From Palsa-504 sp963847965 (GTDB taxonomy: Bacteria > Actinomycetota > Actinomycetes > Streptosporangiales > Streptosporangiaceae), in NCBI GenBank assembly GCA_963847965.1, contig CAWKCG010000023.1:1-64000 (forward strand): DNA of 64,000 bases, given 5' to 3'. Under the pieces are notes generated by a model. It saw nothing but the letters and a program-made list of their open reading frames with translations. It was not told where the DNA came from and searched no databases. Positions 17,706-25,791 of this stretch are shown piece after piece (positions within the stretch are counted from its first letter, which is position 1; each line of letters begins with the position of its first letter). Both the position numbers and the translations under genes were made by a program.

Positions 17706-18302
17706 CTATCCCTTCACAATGTCAACGAAAAGCTCATGGATGCGCCGGTCCGGGGTCAGTTCGGGGTGGAAGGCCGTGGCGAGAAGCGGCCCCTGGCGCA
17801 CCGCGACGATCCTACCGGTGCGCTCCTCGGTGCCGAGGATCTCGACGTTTCCGCCCACCTGTTCCACCCAGGGCGCCCGGATGAAGACCGCGCGGAGCGG
17901 CGCGGCGTCCGAGGCTAGCCCGTACAGCGCGATGTCGTGCTCGAACGAGTCGACCTGCCGGCCGAACGCGTTCCTGCGCACCGTCATGTCGATGCCGCCG
18001 AAACTCTGCTGGCCCGCCACGCCGTCGGCGATCCGGTCGGCCAGCATGATCATCCCGGCGCAGGACCCGAACGCGGGAAGGCCGCTGGCGATCAGCTTCC
18101 GCAGCGGCTCGAACATGTCAAAGGCCACGGAAAGACGCCACAGCGTCGTCGACTCACCGCCGGGGATGACCAAGCCCTCGACCCGGTCGAGTTCGGCCGG
18201 GCGGCGCACGGGCACCGCGGCCGCCCCGGCTTCGGCCAGCGCGCGCAGGTGCTCGGGCACGTCGCCCTGCAAAGCAAGAACGCCGACGACAGGCTGCTTC
18301 AT
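17706..18302 (-). CDS. pdxT: Pyridoxal 5'-phosphate synthase glutaminase subunit PdxT
   Basis: Hydrolyses glutamine and channels ammonia to PdxS for vitamin B6 synthesis. The 198 residues show the start VVGVLALQGDVPEHL, the oxyanion segment IPGGEST, the nucleophile Cys in FGSCAGMI and the catalytic His/Glu pair in FHPELT. ATG 18302 follows GGCGGA. It lies 27 bases downstream of pdxS. Confidence 0.97.
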   Translation of the reverse strand: MKQPVVGVLALQGDVPEHLRALAEAGAAAVPVRRPAELDRVEGLVIPGGESTTLWRLSVAFDMFEPLRKLIASGLPAFGSCAGMIMLADRIADGVAGQQSFGGIDMTVRRNAFGRQVDSFEHDIALYGLASDAAPLRAVFIRAPWVEQVGGNVEILGTEERTGRIVAVRQGPLLATAFHPELTPDRRIHELFVDIVKG

Positions 18303-18340
18303 TCCGCCGTTACCAGCCGCATTCCGCCGTTACCAGCCGC
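18301..18340. repeat. 20-bp tandem duplication at the pdxS/pdxT junction
   Basis: ATTCCGCCGTTACCAGCCGC occurs twice in a row (18301-18320, 18321-18340). One copy includes the last codons and stop of pdxS; the other supplies the spacer and ribosome site of pdxT. Neither protein is altered. Confidence 0.8.
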
Positions 18341-19232
18341 GCCCGGCGTAGTGCTGGTCCGCGGGCAGGGTGTCCAGGTTGATGCCGACCATGGCCTCAC
18401 CGAGGCCGCGGGAGACCTTGGCCACGACGTCGGGATCGTCGTGGAACGTCGTGGCCTTCACGATCGCGGCGGCGCGCTTGGCGGGGTCGCCGGACTTGAA
18501 GATCCCCGAGCCGACGAACACGCCCTCGGCGCCGAGCTGCATCATCAGCGCGGCGTCCGCGGGCGTCGCGATGCCGCCCGCGGTGAACAGCACGACCGGG
18601 AGCCTGCCCGCCTTGGCCACCTCCGCGACCAGCTCGTACGGCGCGGCGAGTTCCTTGGCCGCGGTGAACAGCTCCTCGGCGGGCAGGGCGGAGAGGCGCG
18701 CGATCGCAGAGCGGATGGACCGCATGTGCCTGGTCGCCTCGACCACGTTGCCGGTCCCGGCCTCTCCCTTGGACCGGATCATGGCCGCCCCCTCGGCGAT
18801 GCGGCGCAGCGCCTCGCCCAGGTTGGTGGCGCCGCACACGAACGGCACGGTGAACTTCCACTTGTCGACGTGGTTCTCCTCGTCGGCCGGGGTGAGCACC
18901 TCGGACTCGTCGATGTAGTCGACACCGATCGCCTGCAGGACCTGCGCCTCGGCGAAGTGCCCGATCCGGCACTTGGCCATCACCGGGATGGAGACCGCGG
19001 CGATGATGCCGTCGATCATGTCGGGATCGCTCATCCTGGCCACGCCGCCCTGGGCGCGGATGTCGGCGGGCACGCGCTCGAGCGCCATCACCGCGACCGC
19101 GCCGGCGTCCTCCGCGATCTTGGCCTGGTCGGCCGTGACCACGTCCATGATCACGCCGCCCTTGAGCATCTCCGCCATACCGCGCTTCACCCGCACGGTC
19201 CCGGTGGCCGCCTCAGAGTTGACAGTGGACAC
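18330..19232 (-). CDS. pdxS: Pyridoxal 5'-phosphate synthase subunit PdxS
   Basis: Builds PLP from ribose 5-phosphate, glyceraldehyde 3-phosphate and ammonia. About 300 residues form a (beta/alpha)8 barrel with VKRGMAEMLKGGVIMDV, the first Schiff-base lysine in MAKCRIGHF and the second in PVVLF...GVFVGSGIFKS regions. GTG 19232 gives the family's usual N-terminus (STVNSEAATGTVRVKRG) and has GCGAGG six bases upstream. An ATG seven codons earlier overlaps the previous stop and is the alternative. It forms the PdxST pair with the next gene. Confidence 0.96.
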   Translation of the reverse strand: MSTVNSEAATGTVRVKRGMAEMLKGGVIMDVVTADQAKIAEDAGAVAVMALERVPADIRAQGGVARMSDPDMIDGIIAAVSIPVMAKCRIGHFAEAQVLQAIGVDYIDESEVLTPADEENHVDKWKFTVPFVCGATNLGEALRRIAEGAAMIRSKGEAGTGNVVEATRHMRSIRSAIARLSALPAEELFTAAKELAAPYELVAEVAKAGRLPVVLFTAGGIATPADAALMMQLGAEGVFVGSGIFKSGDPAKRAAAIVKATTFHDDPDVVAKVSRGLGEAMVGINLDTLPADQHYAGRGW

Positions 19233-19249
19233 TGAAAAACCTCGCTTGG

Positions 19250-19966
19250 TCATTCTGGTGATTCTGATCCTGCATTCAGGGTTGTCACCATCGTATGGCC
19301 ACCCGGCCCGAGGTCGCCCAGCAGCGAGTCGTCCATGTCGAAGAACTCAGGAGCCTGGGCCTTGCCGGCCAGCCGCAGCGCGCGCGCCAGCGGGCGGTGC
19401 CTGGCCTCCCGCGTCGCCGACGCCAGGTCGTTGTAGAACTTGCGGGCCAGGAAAACCTGATGGGAGGCGGCCTCGACCTCGGCGAGCAGTTCGTCGGCGC
19501 CGTCGGTGCCGCTCAGCGACGACCGGAACCCCGGCTGGCTGAACGCGGCACGCAGCGCGCGGGTCAGGTCGCTCTCGGCCAAATCCCTAGGATAGGGATT
19601 TGGCTGTACTAGCTGTGCTAGCCCCGGGGGGGCGACCCCCCGGGATCCCCCCGATCTTGGAGGGACTGCCCGTCCCCCCAAACCCCCTTGGGCCCCCCTC
19701 ACGGGGGGCTCCCCTAGCCCCGGCCACGGTTCCGCTGTGTGGGTGGCGTCCACGGCGGCGGCCAGCAGCAGGCCGGTCGCCGGGTCGAGCAGCCCGCTCG
19801 TGGCCAGCTCGAGGGCCACCGAGCTGCGCCGCAGCAGCGTCGCGTCCAGCGCGGCGCGCGCCATGTCGACCCGGGCGTGCAGCCGGTCGATCCGCCCGGC
19901 CCGCCAGGACACGTACACCCCGACGAACAGCGCGGCCGCGATGATCAGGATGATGTCCGCGATCAC
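19250..19966 (-). CDS. LemA-like single-pass membrane protein with an in-frame repeat insertion
   Basis: 238 residues: one N-terminal membrane helix (IADIILIIAAALFVGVYVSW), a helical segment (RIDRLHARVDMARAALDATLLRR) and a C-terminal helical part (SHQVFLARKFYNDLASATREARH) ending in FFDMDDSL. This resembles the short LemA-like proteins found at this site between pimA and pdxS in actinomycetes. Function is unknown. Residues about 85-115 are encoded by copy B of the GC-rich repeat (Gly/Pro/Arg-rich VRGAQGGLGG and SGGSRGVAPP), so the repeat expanded the protein without breaking it. ATGA overlaps join it to pimA upstream and nearly to pdxS downstream. Confidence 0.75.
   Translation of the reverse strand: MIADIILIIAAALFVGVYVSWRAGRIDRLHARVDMARAALDATLLRRSSVALELATSGLLDPATGLLLAAAVDATHTAEPWPGLGEPPVRGAQGGLGGRAVPPRSGGSRGVAPPGLAQLVQPNPYPRDLAESDLTRALRAAFSQPGFRSSLSGTDGADELLAEVEAASHQVFLARKFYNDLASATREARHRPLARALRLAGKAQAPEFFDMDDSLLGDLGPGGHTMVTTLNAGSESPE
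19622..19714. repeat. Dispersed GC-rich repeat, copy B (inside a gene)
   Basis: The sequence GGGGGGGCGACCCCCCGGGA, then TCCCCCCGATCTTGG, AGGGACTGCCCGTCCCCCC and AAACCCCCTTGGGCCCCCC lines up with copy C over about 70 bases. It lies wholly within the LemA-like gene, in frame. Confidence 0.8.
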
Positions 19967-21108
19967 GCCGGCCAGCCCCTCGCGTCGGGGACCACCGCCA
20001 CCTGGGTGCTGCCCAGGACGACGGTCTCGTAGACCTGGAGCACGTCGCGGGCCACCACCGACCAGTCGTACCTGGCCACCTCCGCGAGCGCGGCCGCCGA
20101 CAGCTCGGCGCGGCGCGGCGCGTCGTCGAGCAGGCCGGCCACCCGGGCCAGGTCGGCGGCGTCCCCGGTCGCGAACAGCTCCCCCGCCTCGCCGCCGCGC
20201 AGCACCTGCCGGAACGCGTCGATGTCGCTGGCCACGATGGGCAGGCCCGCCGCCATCGCCTCGGCGGTCACGATGCCGAAGGACTCACCGCCGGTGTTCG
20301 GCGAGCAGAACACGTCGACCGAGTGCAGCACGCGGATCTTGTCGTCCTCGGAGACCTGCCCGAGCAGGACCACGCGGTCCCGCAGCCCGGCGGGCACCCG
20401 CGCCAGCACGTCGGGGGCGTCCCCCGGCCCCGCGACGAGCAGGCGCAGCCCGGGCCGTTCCGGCCCGAGGATCTCGAACGCCCTGAGCAGCACGGCCAGG
20501 CCCTTGCGCGGCTCGTCCATCCGGCCGAGGAAGCCGATCGCGCCGCCTTCCCCGGGCCAGCCGGGCAGCGGGTCGGCCTTGCGGTACCGGTGCGTGGTCA
20601 CGCCGTTCGGGATGACAACGGCGTCGCCGCCGATGTGCTCGACCAGCGTGGTCCTGGCCGCCTCGGAGACCGCGATCCGCCCCATGATCTTCTCCATCCC
20701 GGTCCGCACCACCGGGTAGGTGACCAGCAGCACACGGGAGCGCGGGATGGCGGTGTGGACGGTGGCGACGATCGGCCCGGTGGCCACCCAGCACGCCAGC
20801 AGGGACAGGCTGGGGATCTCGGGCTCGTGCACGTGCAGGACGTCGAACCCGCCGTCCCTGACCCAGCGCCGCACCCGGCTCGCCGACAGGAAGCCGAACG
20901 AAAGCCGCGCCACCGACCCGTTGTAGGGCACGGGCACCGCCCGGCCCGCCCCCACGACGTAGGGCGGCAGCGGCGTGTCGTCGTCGGCCGGGGAGATCAC
21001 CGAGACCTCGTGGCCCTCGTCGATCAGCGCCTCGGCCAGGTCCCTGATGTGCTGCTGCACGCCGCCGGGCACGTCCCACGAGTACGGGCAGGTGATCCCG
21101 ATCTTCAT
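19963..21108 (-). CDS. pimA: Phosphatidylinositol alpha-mannosyltransferase
   Basis: Transfers the first mannose from GDP-mannose to phosphatidylinositol on the inner face of the membrane. 381 residues of GT4 glycosyltransferase fold: MKIGITCPYSWDVPGGVQQH with the PI-binding region, VIPNGV, then the donor site GFLGRMDEPRKGL and the EX7E motif in GGESFGIVTAEAMA. ATG 21108 has GAGGAGG eight bases upstream and overlaps the acyltransferase stop as ATGA; the longer open frame upstream is not supported. The order pgsA-acyltransferase-pimA is that of mycobacterial PIM synthesis. Confidence 0.93.
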   Translation of the reverse strand: MKIGITCPYSWDVPGGVQQHIRDLAEALIDEGHEVSVISPADDDTPLPPYVVGAGRAVPVPYNGSVARLSFGFLSASRVRRWVRDGGFDVLHVHEPEIPSLSLLACWVATGPIVATVHTAIPRSRVLLVTYPVVRTGMEKIMGRIAVSEAARTTLVEHIGGDAVVIPNGVTTHRYRKADPLPGWPGEGGAIGFLGRMDEPRKGLAVLLRAFEILGPERPGLRLLVAGPGDAPDVLARVPAGLRDRVVLLGQVSEDDKIRVLHSVDVFCSPNTGGESFGIVTAEAMAAGLPIVASDIDAFRQVLRGGEAGELFATGDAADLARVAGLLDDAPRRAELSAAALAEVARYDWSVVARDVLQVYETVVLGSTQVAVVPDARGWPA

Positions 21109-22160
21109 GGTTGCTCTGCCTCCTCGGGGGGGCGACTCCCCGGGATCCCCCCGCTCTTGGGGGGACTGCCCGCCCCCCCAAACCCCCCTGGGGGCAGGCG
21201 CGCGGGGTCGAGGTCGGCGGTGAAGACGCGCTGCAGCATGTGCCAGTCCTGCGGGTGGTCGGCGATCCCCGTCTCGAAGGCGCGCGCGAGCTGCTGGCTC
21301 ATCGCCGCGATCTTCTCGGCGCGGGTCCCGGACTCGGGGACGGGGATCTCCCGGCCGATGTGCGCGCCCCACTCGTCCTCGCCCACGAACCAGCACGCCA
21401 CCGGCAGCAGCGCGGCGCCGGTGTGCACGGCCAGCGCGGCCGTGGCCGCGATCCGCGCCTTTTCCCCGAACATCTCGACTTCGACTCCGGACTCCTTCAG
21501 GTCCCGGTCACTGACGAGGCAGACCAGCCCGCCGGCCCGTAGGCGCTGGGACAGGACGCCGAACGGCGGTTGCTTTCCGGTCAGCGGAAGTACTTCCATC
21601 CCGAGGCTCTCCCGGAAGCGGACGAACGCCTCGTAGACCGACTCCGGCCGCAGGCGTTCGGCGACGGTGGTGAACGAGCCCGCGCCCTCCTTGACCACCC
21701 AGGCGCCCGCCTGCTCGAAGTTGCCCATGTGCGGCAGCGCGATGATCACGCCGCGCCCGGCCCGCAGGTTCGCGAACAGCTCCGCCTCCCCCTCCGGGTT
21801 GACGTGCATGCCGGTCATGATCTGCTCGATGGGGATCGCGGGCAGCCGGAACACCTCGTACCAGTACCTGGCGTAGGACCGCAGCGCGGCGCGGGACAGG
21901 ACGCGCAGTTCCTGGCCGTCCACGTCTGGGTCGTGGTGGGTGTAGCTCAGCACCCGGCGCAGGTTGGCCTCGAGCACCTGCACCTTCGGCCCCTGCCGGC
22001 GCCACGCGATCTCGGCCATAGCATTGAACGCCGACCGGCCCCACGACTCAGGGACACGGCAGATCAGCTTCCAGCCGAGCTGGTACGCGAACCCGGTCAG
22101 CCGCTCGGACAGGCTGACGGACCGCGATGAACGCGCCACGCGCGACCCTTCCTCAGCCAC
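21105..22160 (-). CDS. Phosphatidylinositol mannoside acyltransferase (PatA-like)
   Basis: Acylates the mannose of phosphatidylinositol mannosides; it belongs to the LPLAT/lauroyl acyltransferase-like family. 351 residues. The catalytic HxxxxE is visible in IALPHMGNFEQAG, with further conserved segments GLVCLVSDRDL and ALLPVACWF. The last 25 residues (FGGAGSPPKSGGIPGSRPP) are encoded by copy C of the GC-rich repeat, so the natural C-terminus has been replaced or extended by repeat sequence. The start overlaps the pgsA end by 8 bases; the stop overlaps the pimA start. Confidence 0.9.
   Translation of the reverse strand: MAEEGSRVARSSRSVSLSERLTGFAYQLGWKLICRVPESWGRSAFNAMAEIAWRRQGPKVQVLEANLRRVLSYTHHDPDVDGQELRVLSRAALRSYARYWYEVFRLPAIPIEQIMTGMHVNPEGEAELFANLRAGRGVIIALPHMGNFEQAGAWVVKEGAGSFTTVAERLRPESVYEAFVRFRESLGMEVLPLTGKQPPFGVLSQRLRAGGLVCLVSDRDLKESGVEVEMFGEKARIAATAALAVHTGAALLPVACWFVGEDEWGAHIGREIPVPESGTRAEKIAAMSQQLARAFETGIADHPQDWHMLQRVFTADLDPARLPPGGFGGAGSPPKSGGIPGSRPPEEAEQP
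21124..21195. repeat. Dispersed GC-rich repeat, copy C (3' end of acyltransferase gene)
   Basis: GGGGGGGCGACTCCCCGGGA, TCCCCCCGCTCTTGG, GGGGACTGCCCGCCCCCCC and AAACCCCCCTGGGGG match copy B in order and spacing. The copy encodes the C-terminal tail of the acyltransferase and ends just before the pimA ribosome site. Confidence 0.8.
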
Positions 22161-22788
22161 CCGTCTCCGTCTCCGCCCTCGTCTCCTTGGTCTCCTTCGT
22201 CTCCCGGTAGACCGCGCGCACCCGCTGCCAGAACGTGAAGGCGCTGCCCGCCGCGAGCGCCCAGAGCCCTACGTTGAGAATGTACGGCACCCCGAGGCCG
22301 GAAACGCCGACCGCGATCAGCGATATGAGCATGCGCTCGGGCCGCTCGATCAGGCCTATGTCGCAGCGCAGCCCCAGGCCCTCCGCCCGGGCCTTCGTGT
22401 ACGACACCAGGAGCCCCGCGACCAGGCAAAACAGTGACACCCCGCCGAGCAGCGGGTTGTGCCCGCCGCGCATGAACCAGATCACCAGCCCGCTGAAGAT
22501 CCCGGCGTCGGCAATCCGGTCCATGGTGGAGTCGAAGAACGCGCCCCAGCTCCCCGTCGTCCCCTTGATCCGGGCCAGCGTGCCGTCCAGCATGTCGAGC
22601 AGCACGAAGATCGTGCAGGTCAGCGCGCCGGGGAACATCTCGCCGATGGGGAACAGGCCGAGCGCCCCGCCGGCTACGCCGATCGTGCCGATGAGGGTGA
22701 CGGCGTTCGCCGTGACCGGGGTACGCGCGAGGATCGCGCCCACCGGGGTGAACAGGCGCGCCATCACGGGCCGTAGCGGGTTCAGCAT
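22153..22788 (-). CDS. pgsA: Phosphatidylinositol phosphate synthase (CDP-alcohol phosphatidyltransferase)
   Basis: Joins CDP-diacylglycerol and inositol phosphate in the membrane. 211 residues with about six membrane helices. The CDP-alcohol signature is complete: DMLDGTLARIKGTTGSWGAF followed by FDSTMDR (D-G-A-R-G-D-D spacing). A basic segment SYTKARAEGLGLRCDIGLIE follows, as in the actinobacterial phosphatidylinositol phosphate synthase. The C-terminal tail RETKETKETRAETETGG comes from a short degenerate repeat. It is the first gene of the PIM run. The 269 bases upstream to the divergent EF-G-like gene hold both promoters and a CTCGTCTAC triplet repeat. Confidence 0.92.
   Translation of the reverse strand: MLNPLRPVMARLFTPVGAILARTPVTANAVTLIGTIGVAGGALGLFPIGEMFPGALTCTIFVLLDMLDGTLARIKGTTGSWGAFFDSTMDRIADAGIFSGLVIWFMRGGHNPLLGGVSLFCLVAGLLVSYTKARAEGLGLRCDIGLIERPERMLISLIAVGVSGLGVPYILNVGLWALAAGSAFTFWQRVRAVYRETKETKETRAETETGG
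22164..22205. repeat. Degenerate GTCTCC-type short repeat in the pgsA 3' end
   Basis: Units of about nine bases (CGTCTCCGC, CGTCTCCTTG, GTCTCCTTC, GTCTCCCGG) encode the repeated RETKETKE tail of PgsA. A related tract (CTCGTCTAC three times, then GGGGCTATC) lies at 22853-22890 upstream of the gene. Confidence 0.6.
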
Positions 22789-23057
22789 GGCCGTCTGATC
22801 TTATGTGGTGCGAGGTGCGGGGGCATGCGTGGGGCTTGTGCGCCACAAGCCTCGTCTACCTCGTCTACCTCGTCTATCGGGGCTATCGGGGCCGGGGGCC
22901 ACATGCCCCATTTACTCGACCCGCAAGACTACCGTGGTGAGCTGGAGCCTTCACTTTCTGGTTACCGGGAGGATTCTTGGCGGGGGGGTTGTGGACACGG
23001 TGCCCGTGGGTTAAGGCTGTTCGTGCGCACTAGCGATCGCAAGGAGGCGAATGGCAA

Positions 23058-25204
23058 TTGTCTGCAACAGCGAGTGGGGCCGGGTCAGGAGGAGCCGCCG
23101 GCAGGGCACCGGCGGCCGACCAGGTGCGGAACGTGGTGCTGGTCGGCCACTCCGGTTCGGGTAAGTCCAGCCTTATCGAGGCGCTGCTCACCGCGACGGG
23201 CACCATCCAGCGGCAGGGCAGCATCGAAGAGGGCACCACGGTCAGCGACTTCGATGAGGTCGAAGTCAGGCAGCAGCGCTCGGTCAACCTGAGCCTCGCG
23301 CCCCTGGTGCACAACGGCATCAAGGTCAACCTCCTCGACGCGCCCGGGTACGCCGACTTCACGGGGGACCTCCGGGCCGGCCTGCGCGCCGCGGACTCAG
23401 CGCTTTTCGTCGTCTCCGCCTCGGACGGGATCGACGGCGTGACCAGGATGCTCTGGGACGAGTGCGCCGCGGTCGACATACCGCGCGCGATCGTCATCAC
23501 CAAGATCGACCACCAGCGGGCGGAATTCGACGCCACGCTGGCGGCCTGCCGCGAGGCCTTCGGCGAGGCCGTCGCGCCCCTGTACCTGCCGGTCGGCGCG
23601 CCGGTGAGCGGGATGATCGGGCTGCTGTCCGAGAAGCTGTACACCTACTCAGGCGGCACGCGGACCGAGGGGGCGCCCTCGGACGCCGACGCCGGCCGGA
23701 TGGAGGAGCTGCGCGGCGAGCTGATCGAGGGGATCATCACCGAGAGCGAAGACGAGTCGCTCATGGACAGGTACCTGTCCGGTGAGGACATCGACCCCAA
23801 GGTGCTCATCGACGACCTGGAGACGGCCGTCGCGCGCGGTAGCTTCTACCCGGTGCTCGTCGCCTCCTCGTCCCCGCAGAACCGGATGGGCATGCTCGAG
23901 CTGCTCGAGGTGATGACCGAGGCCTTCCCCTCGCCCTCAGAGCACCCGCTGCCCACGGTCACCACCCCCGACGGCAAGCCGGTCACCGGGCTGTCCGCCG
24001 ACCCGAAGGGGCCGCTGCTCGCGCAGGTCGTCAAGACCACCTCGGACCCGTACGTCGGGCGGATCAGCCTGGTCCGCGTCTTCTCCGGCACGCTGCGTCC
24101 CGACGCCTCCGTGCACGTGTCCGGGCACGGGCGCGCCGCGCGCGGGCATGCGGACCACGACGACGACGAGCGGGTCGGCGCGCTGACCTCGCCGCTGGGC
24201 AAGCAGCAGCGCCCGGTCACCTCGTGCGCCGCTGGCGACATCTGCGCGGTGGCCAAGCTCGGCACGGCCGAGACCGGCGACACGCTGTCGGACAAGGAAC
24301 GTCCGCTGCTGGTCGAAGCCTGGTCCATGCCCGAACCGCTGCTGCCCATCGCCATCGTGGCCAAGTCCAAGGCCGACGAGGACAAGCTGTCGCAAGGCCT
24401 GTCCCGGCTGGTCGCCGAGGATCCGACGCTCCGTCTGGAGATGAATCCCGAGACCAGGCAGCTCGTGCTGTGGACCATGGGCGAGGCGCACGCCGACCTG
24501 CTGCTCGACCGGCTCTCCAACCGGCAGGGCGTCGCGGTGGAGACGACCGACCTGCGGGTTCCGCTGCGGGAGACGATCGCGGGCAAGGCCCAGGGCCTGG
24601 GCAGGAACGTGAAGCAGACCGGCGGGCACGGCGAGTACGGCATCGCCCACGTCGAGGTCGAGCCGCTGAGCGACTCGGCGGGCTTCGAGTTCGTCGACAA
24701 GATCGTGGGCGGGGTGGTGCCGCGCCAGTTCATCCCCTCGGTGGAAAAGGGCGTCCGCTGGCAGATGGAGCAGGGCGTGCTGGCCGGCTACCCGATGACC
24801 GGGGTCCGTGTCACCCTGTTCGACGGCAAGGCGCATTCGGTCGACTCCTCCGACATGGCCTTCCAGAAGGCCGGCCGCTGGCCCTCAAGGACGCGGTGGA
24901 CAAGGCGCACCCGATGCTGCTCGAGCCGGTCGACGAGGTGAGCGTGCTGGTGCCCGACGATTACGTCGGCGCCGTGATGTCGGACCTGTCCTCACGGCGC
25001 GGCCGGGTGCTCGGCACCGAGCCCGTGCCGGTGGGCCGGACGCTGGTGAAGGCGGAGATACCGGAACTCGAGATCACCAGGTACGCGATCGACCTGCGTT
25101 CGGTCTCTCACGGGACGGGCTCCTTCACTCGGCAGTACCTGCGTCACGAGCCGCTGCCATCCCACCTGGCCGCCAAGGTCGCCGCCGACTCCAAGCCGTC
25201 CTAG
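23058..25204 (+). pseudogene. Elongation factor G-like protein, single-base frameshift in domain IV
   Basis: A FusA2-type translational GTPase: G1 GHSGSGKSS (residues 30-38), G3 DAPGYADF, G4 ITKID, then EF-G domains II-V. The frame is open from TTG 23058 (AAGGAGG ten bases upstream) to about 24875, where AFQKAG should continue as ALALKDAVDKAHPMLLEPVD. One base is missing in GCCGGCCGCTGG (24870-24881), and the rest reads correctly in the next frame to TAG 25204. These EF-G-like proteins are not the main elongation factor. It sits between divergent pgsA and convergent HIT genes, a position empty in mycobacteria. A sequencing error is quite possible, since everything else is intact. Confidence 0.85.
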
Positions 25205-25788
25205 CCGGAGGGCCAGGCTTCGGCGAGGAGCTTGCGGGTGTCGGCCAGGAGCTGGGGCAGGACGCGGGTGCGGGCGACGACCGGCATGAAGTTGGTGTCG
25301 CCGCCCCACCGGGGCACGACGTGCTGGTGCAGGTGGGCGGCGATGCCGGCGCCGGCCACCGAGCCGAGGTTCATGCCGATGTTGAAGCCCTGCGCGCCCG
25401 ACGCCTGGCGCAGGGCGGTGATGGCGCGCTTGGTGAACTCGGCGAACTCGGCGGTCTCCTCGACCGTCAGGTCAGTGTAGTCGGCCACGTGCCGGTACGG
25501 GCAGACCAGCAGGTGACCGCTGTTGTACGGGTACAGGTTGAGGATCGCGTAGACCAGCGCGCCCCGGGCGACGATCAGGCTCTCCTCGTCGCTCAGCTTC
25601 GGCGCGCGGTCGAACGGGCAGCCTTCGTCCTCGCCGGGACCCGACGGCTTGCCCTCGCCCTTGATATAGGCCATCCGGTGCGGCGTCCACAGCCGCCCGA
25701 AGGCGTCGGGGACGCCCGCGAAGGTCGGTTCCTCGTCCGGCTCCAGTGGTTGTCCTGGCGCCGGGATGGCTGGGTCCGTGTCGGGCAC
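25201..25788 (-). CDS. HIT family protein (Ap4A phosphorylase-like)
   Basis: 195 residues of histidine-triad nucleotide hydrolase/transferase, the Rv2613c type that cleaves diadenosine tetraphosphate. The N-terminal part has the family segment LWTPHRMAYIKGE and a zinc-type CPFD. The core shows NLYPYNSGHLLVCPYRHV, and the HxHxH triad is HLHQHVVPRW. It is 3 bases downstream of thrS and so probably cotranscribed. Its stop and the EF-G-like stop share the palindrome CTAG, so the two convergent genes overlap by 4 bases. Confidence 0.92.
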   Translation of the reverse strand: MPDTDPAIPAPGQPLEPDEEPTFAGVPDAFGRLWTPHRMAYIKGEGKPSGPGEDEGCPFDRAPKLSDEESLIVARGALVYAILNLYPYNSGHLLVCPYRHVADYTDLTVEETAEFAEFTKRAITALRQASGAQGFNIGMNLGSVAGAGIAAHLHQHVVPRWGGDTNFMPVVARTRVLPQLLADTRKLLAEAWPSG

Positions 25789-25791
25789 GGG

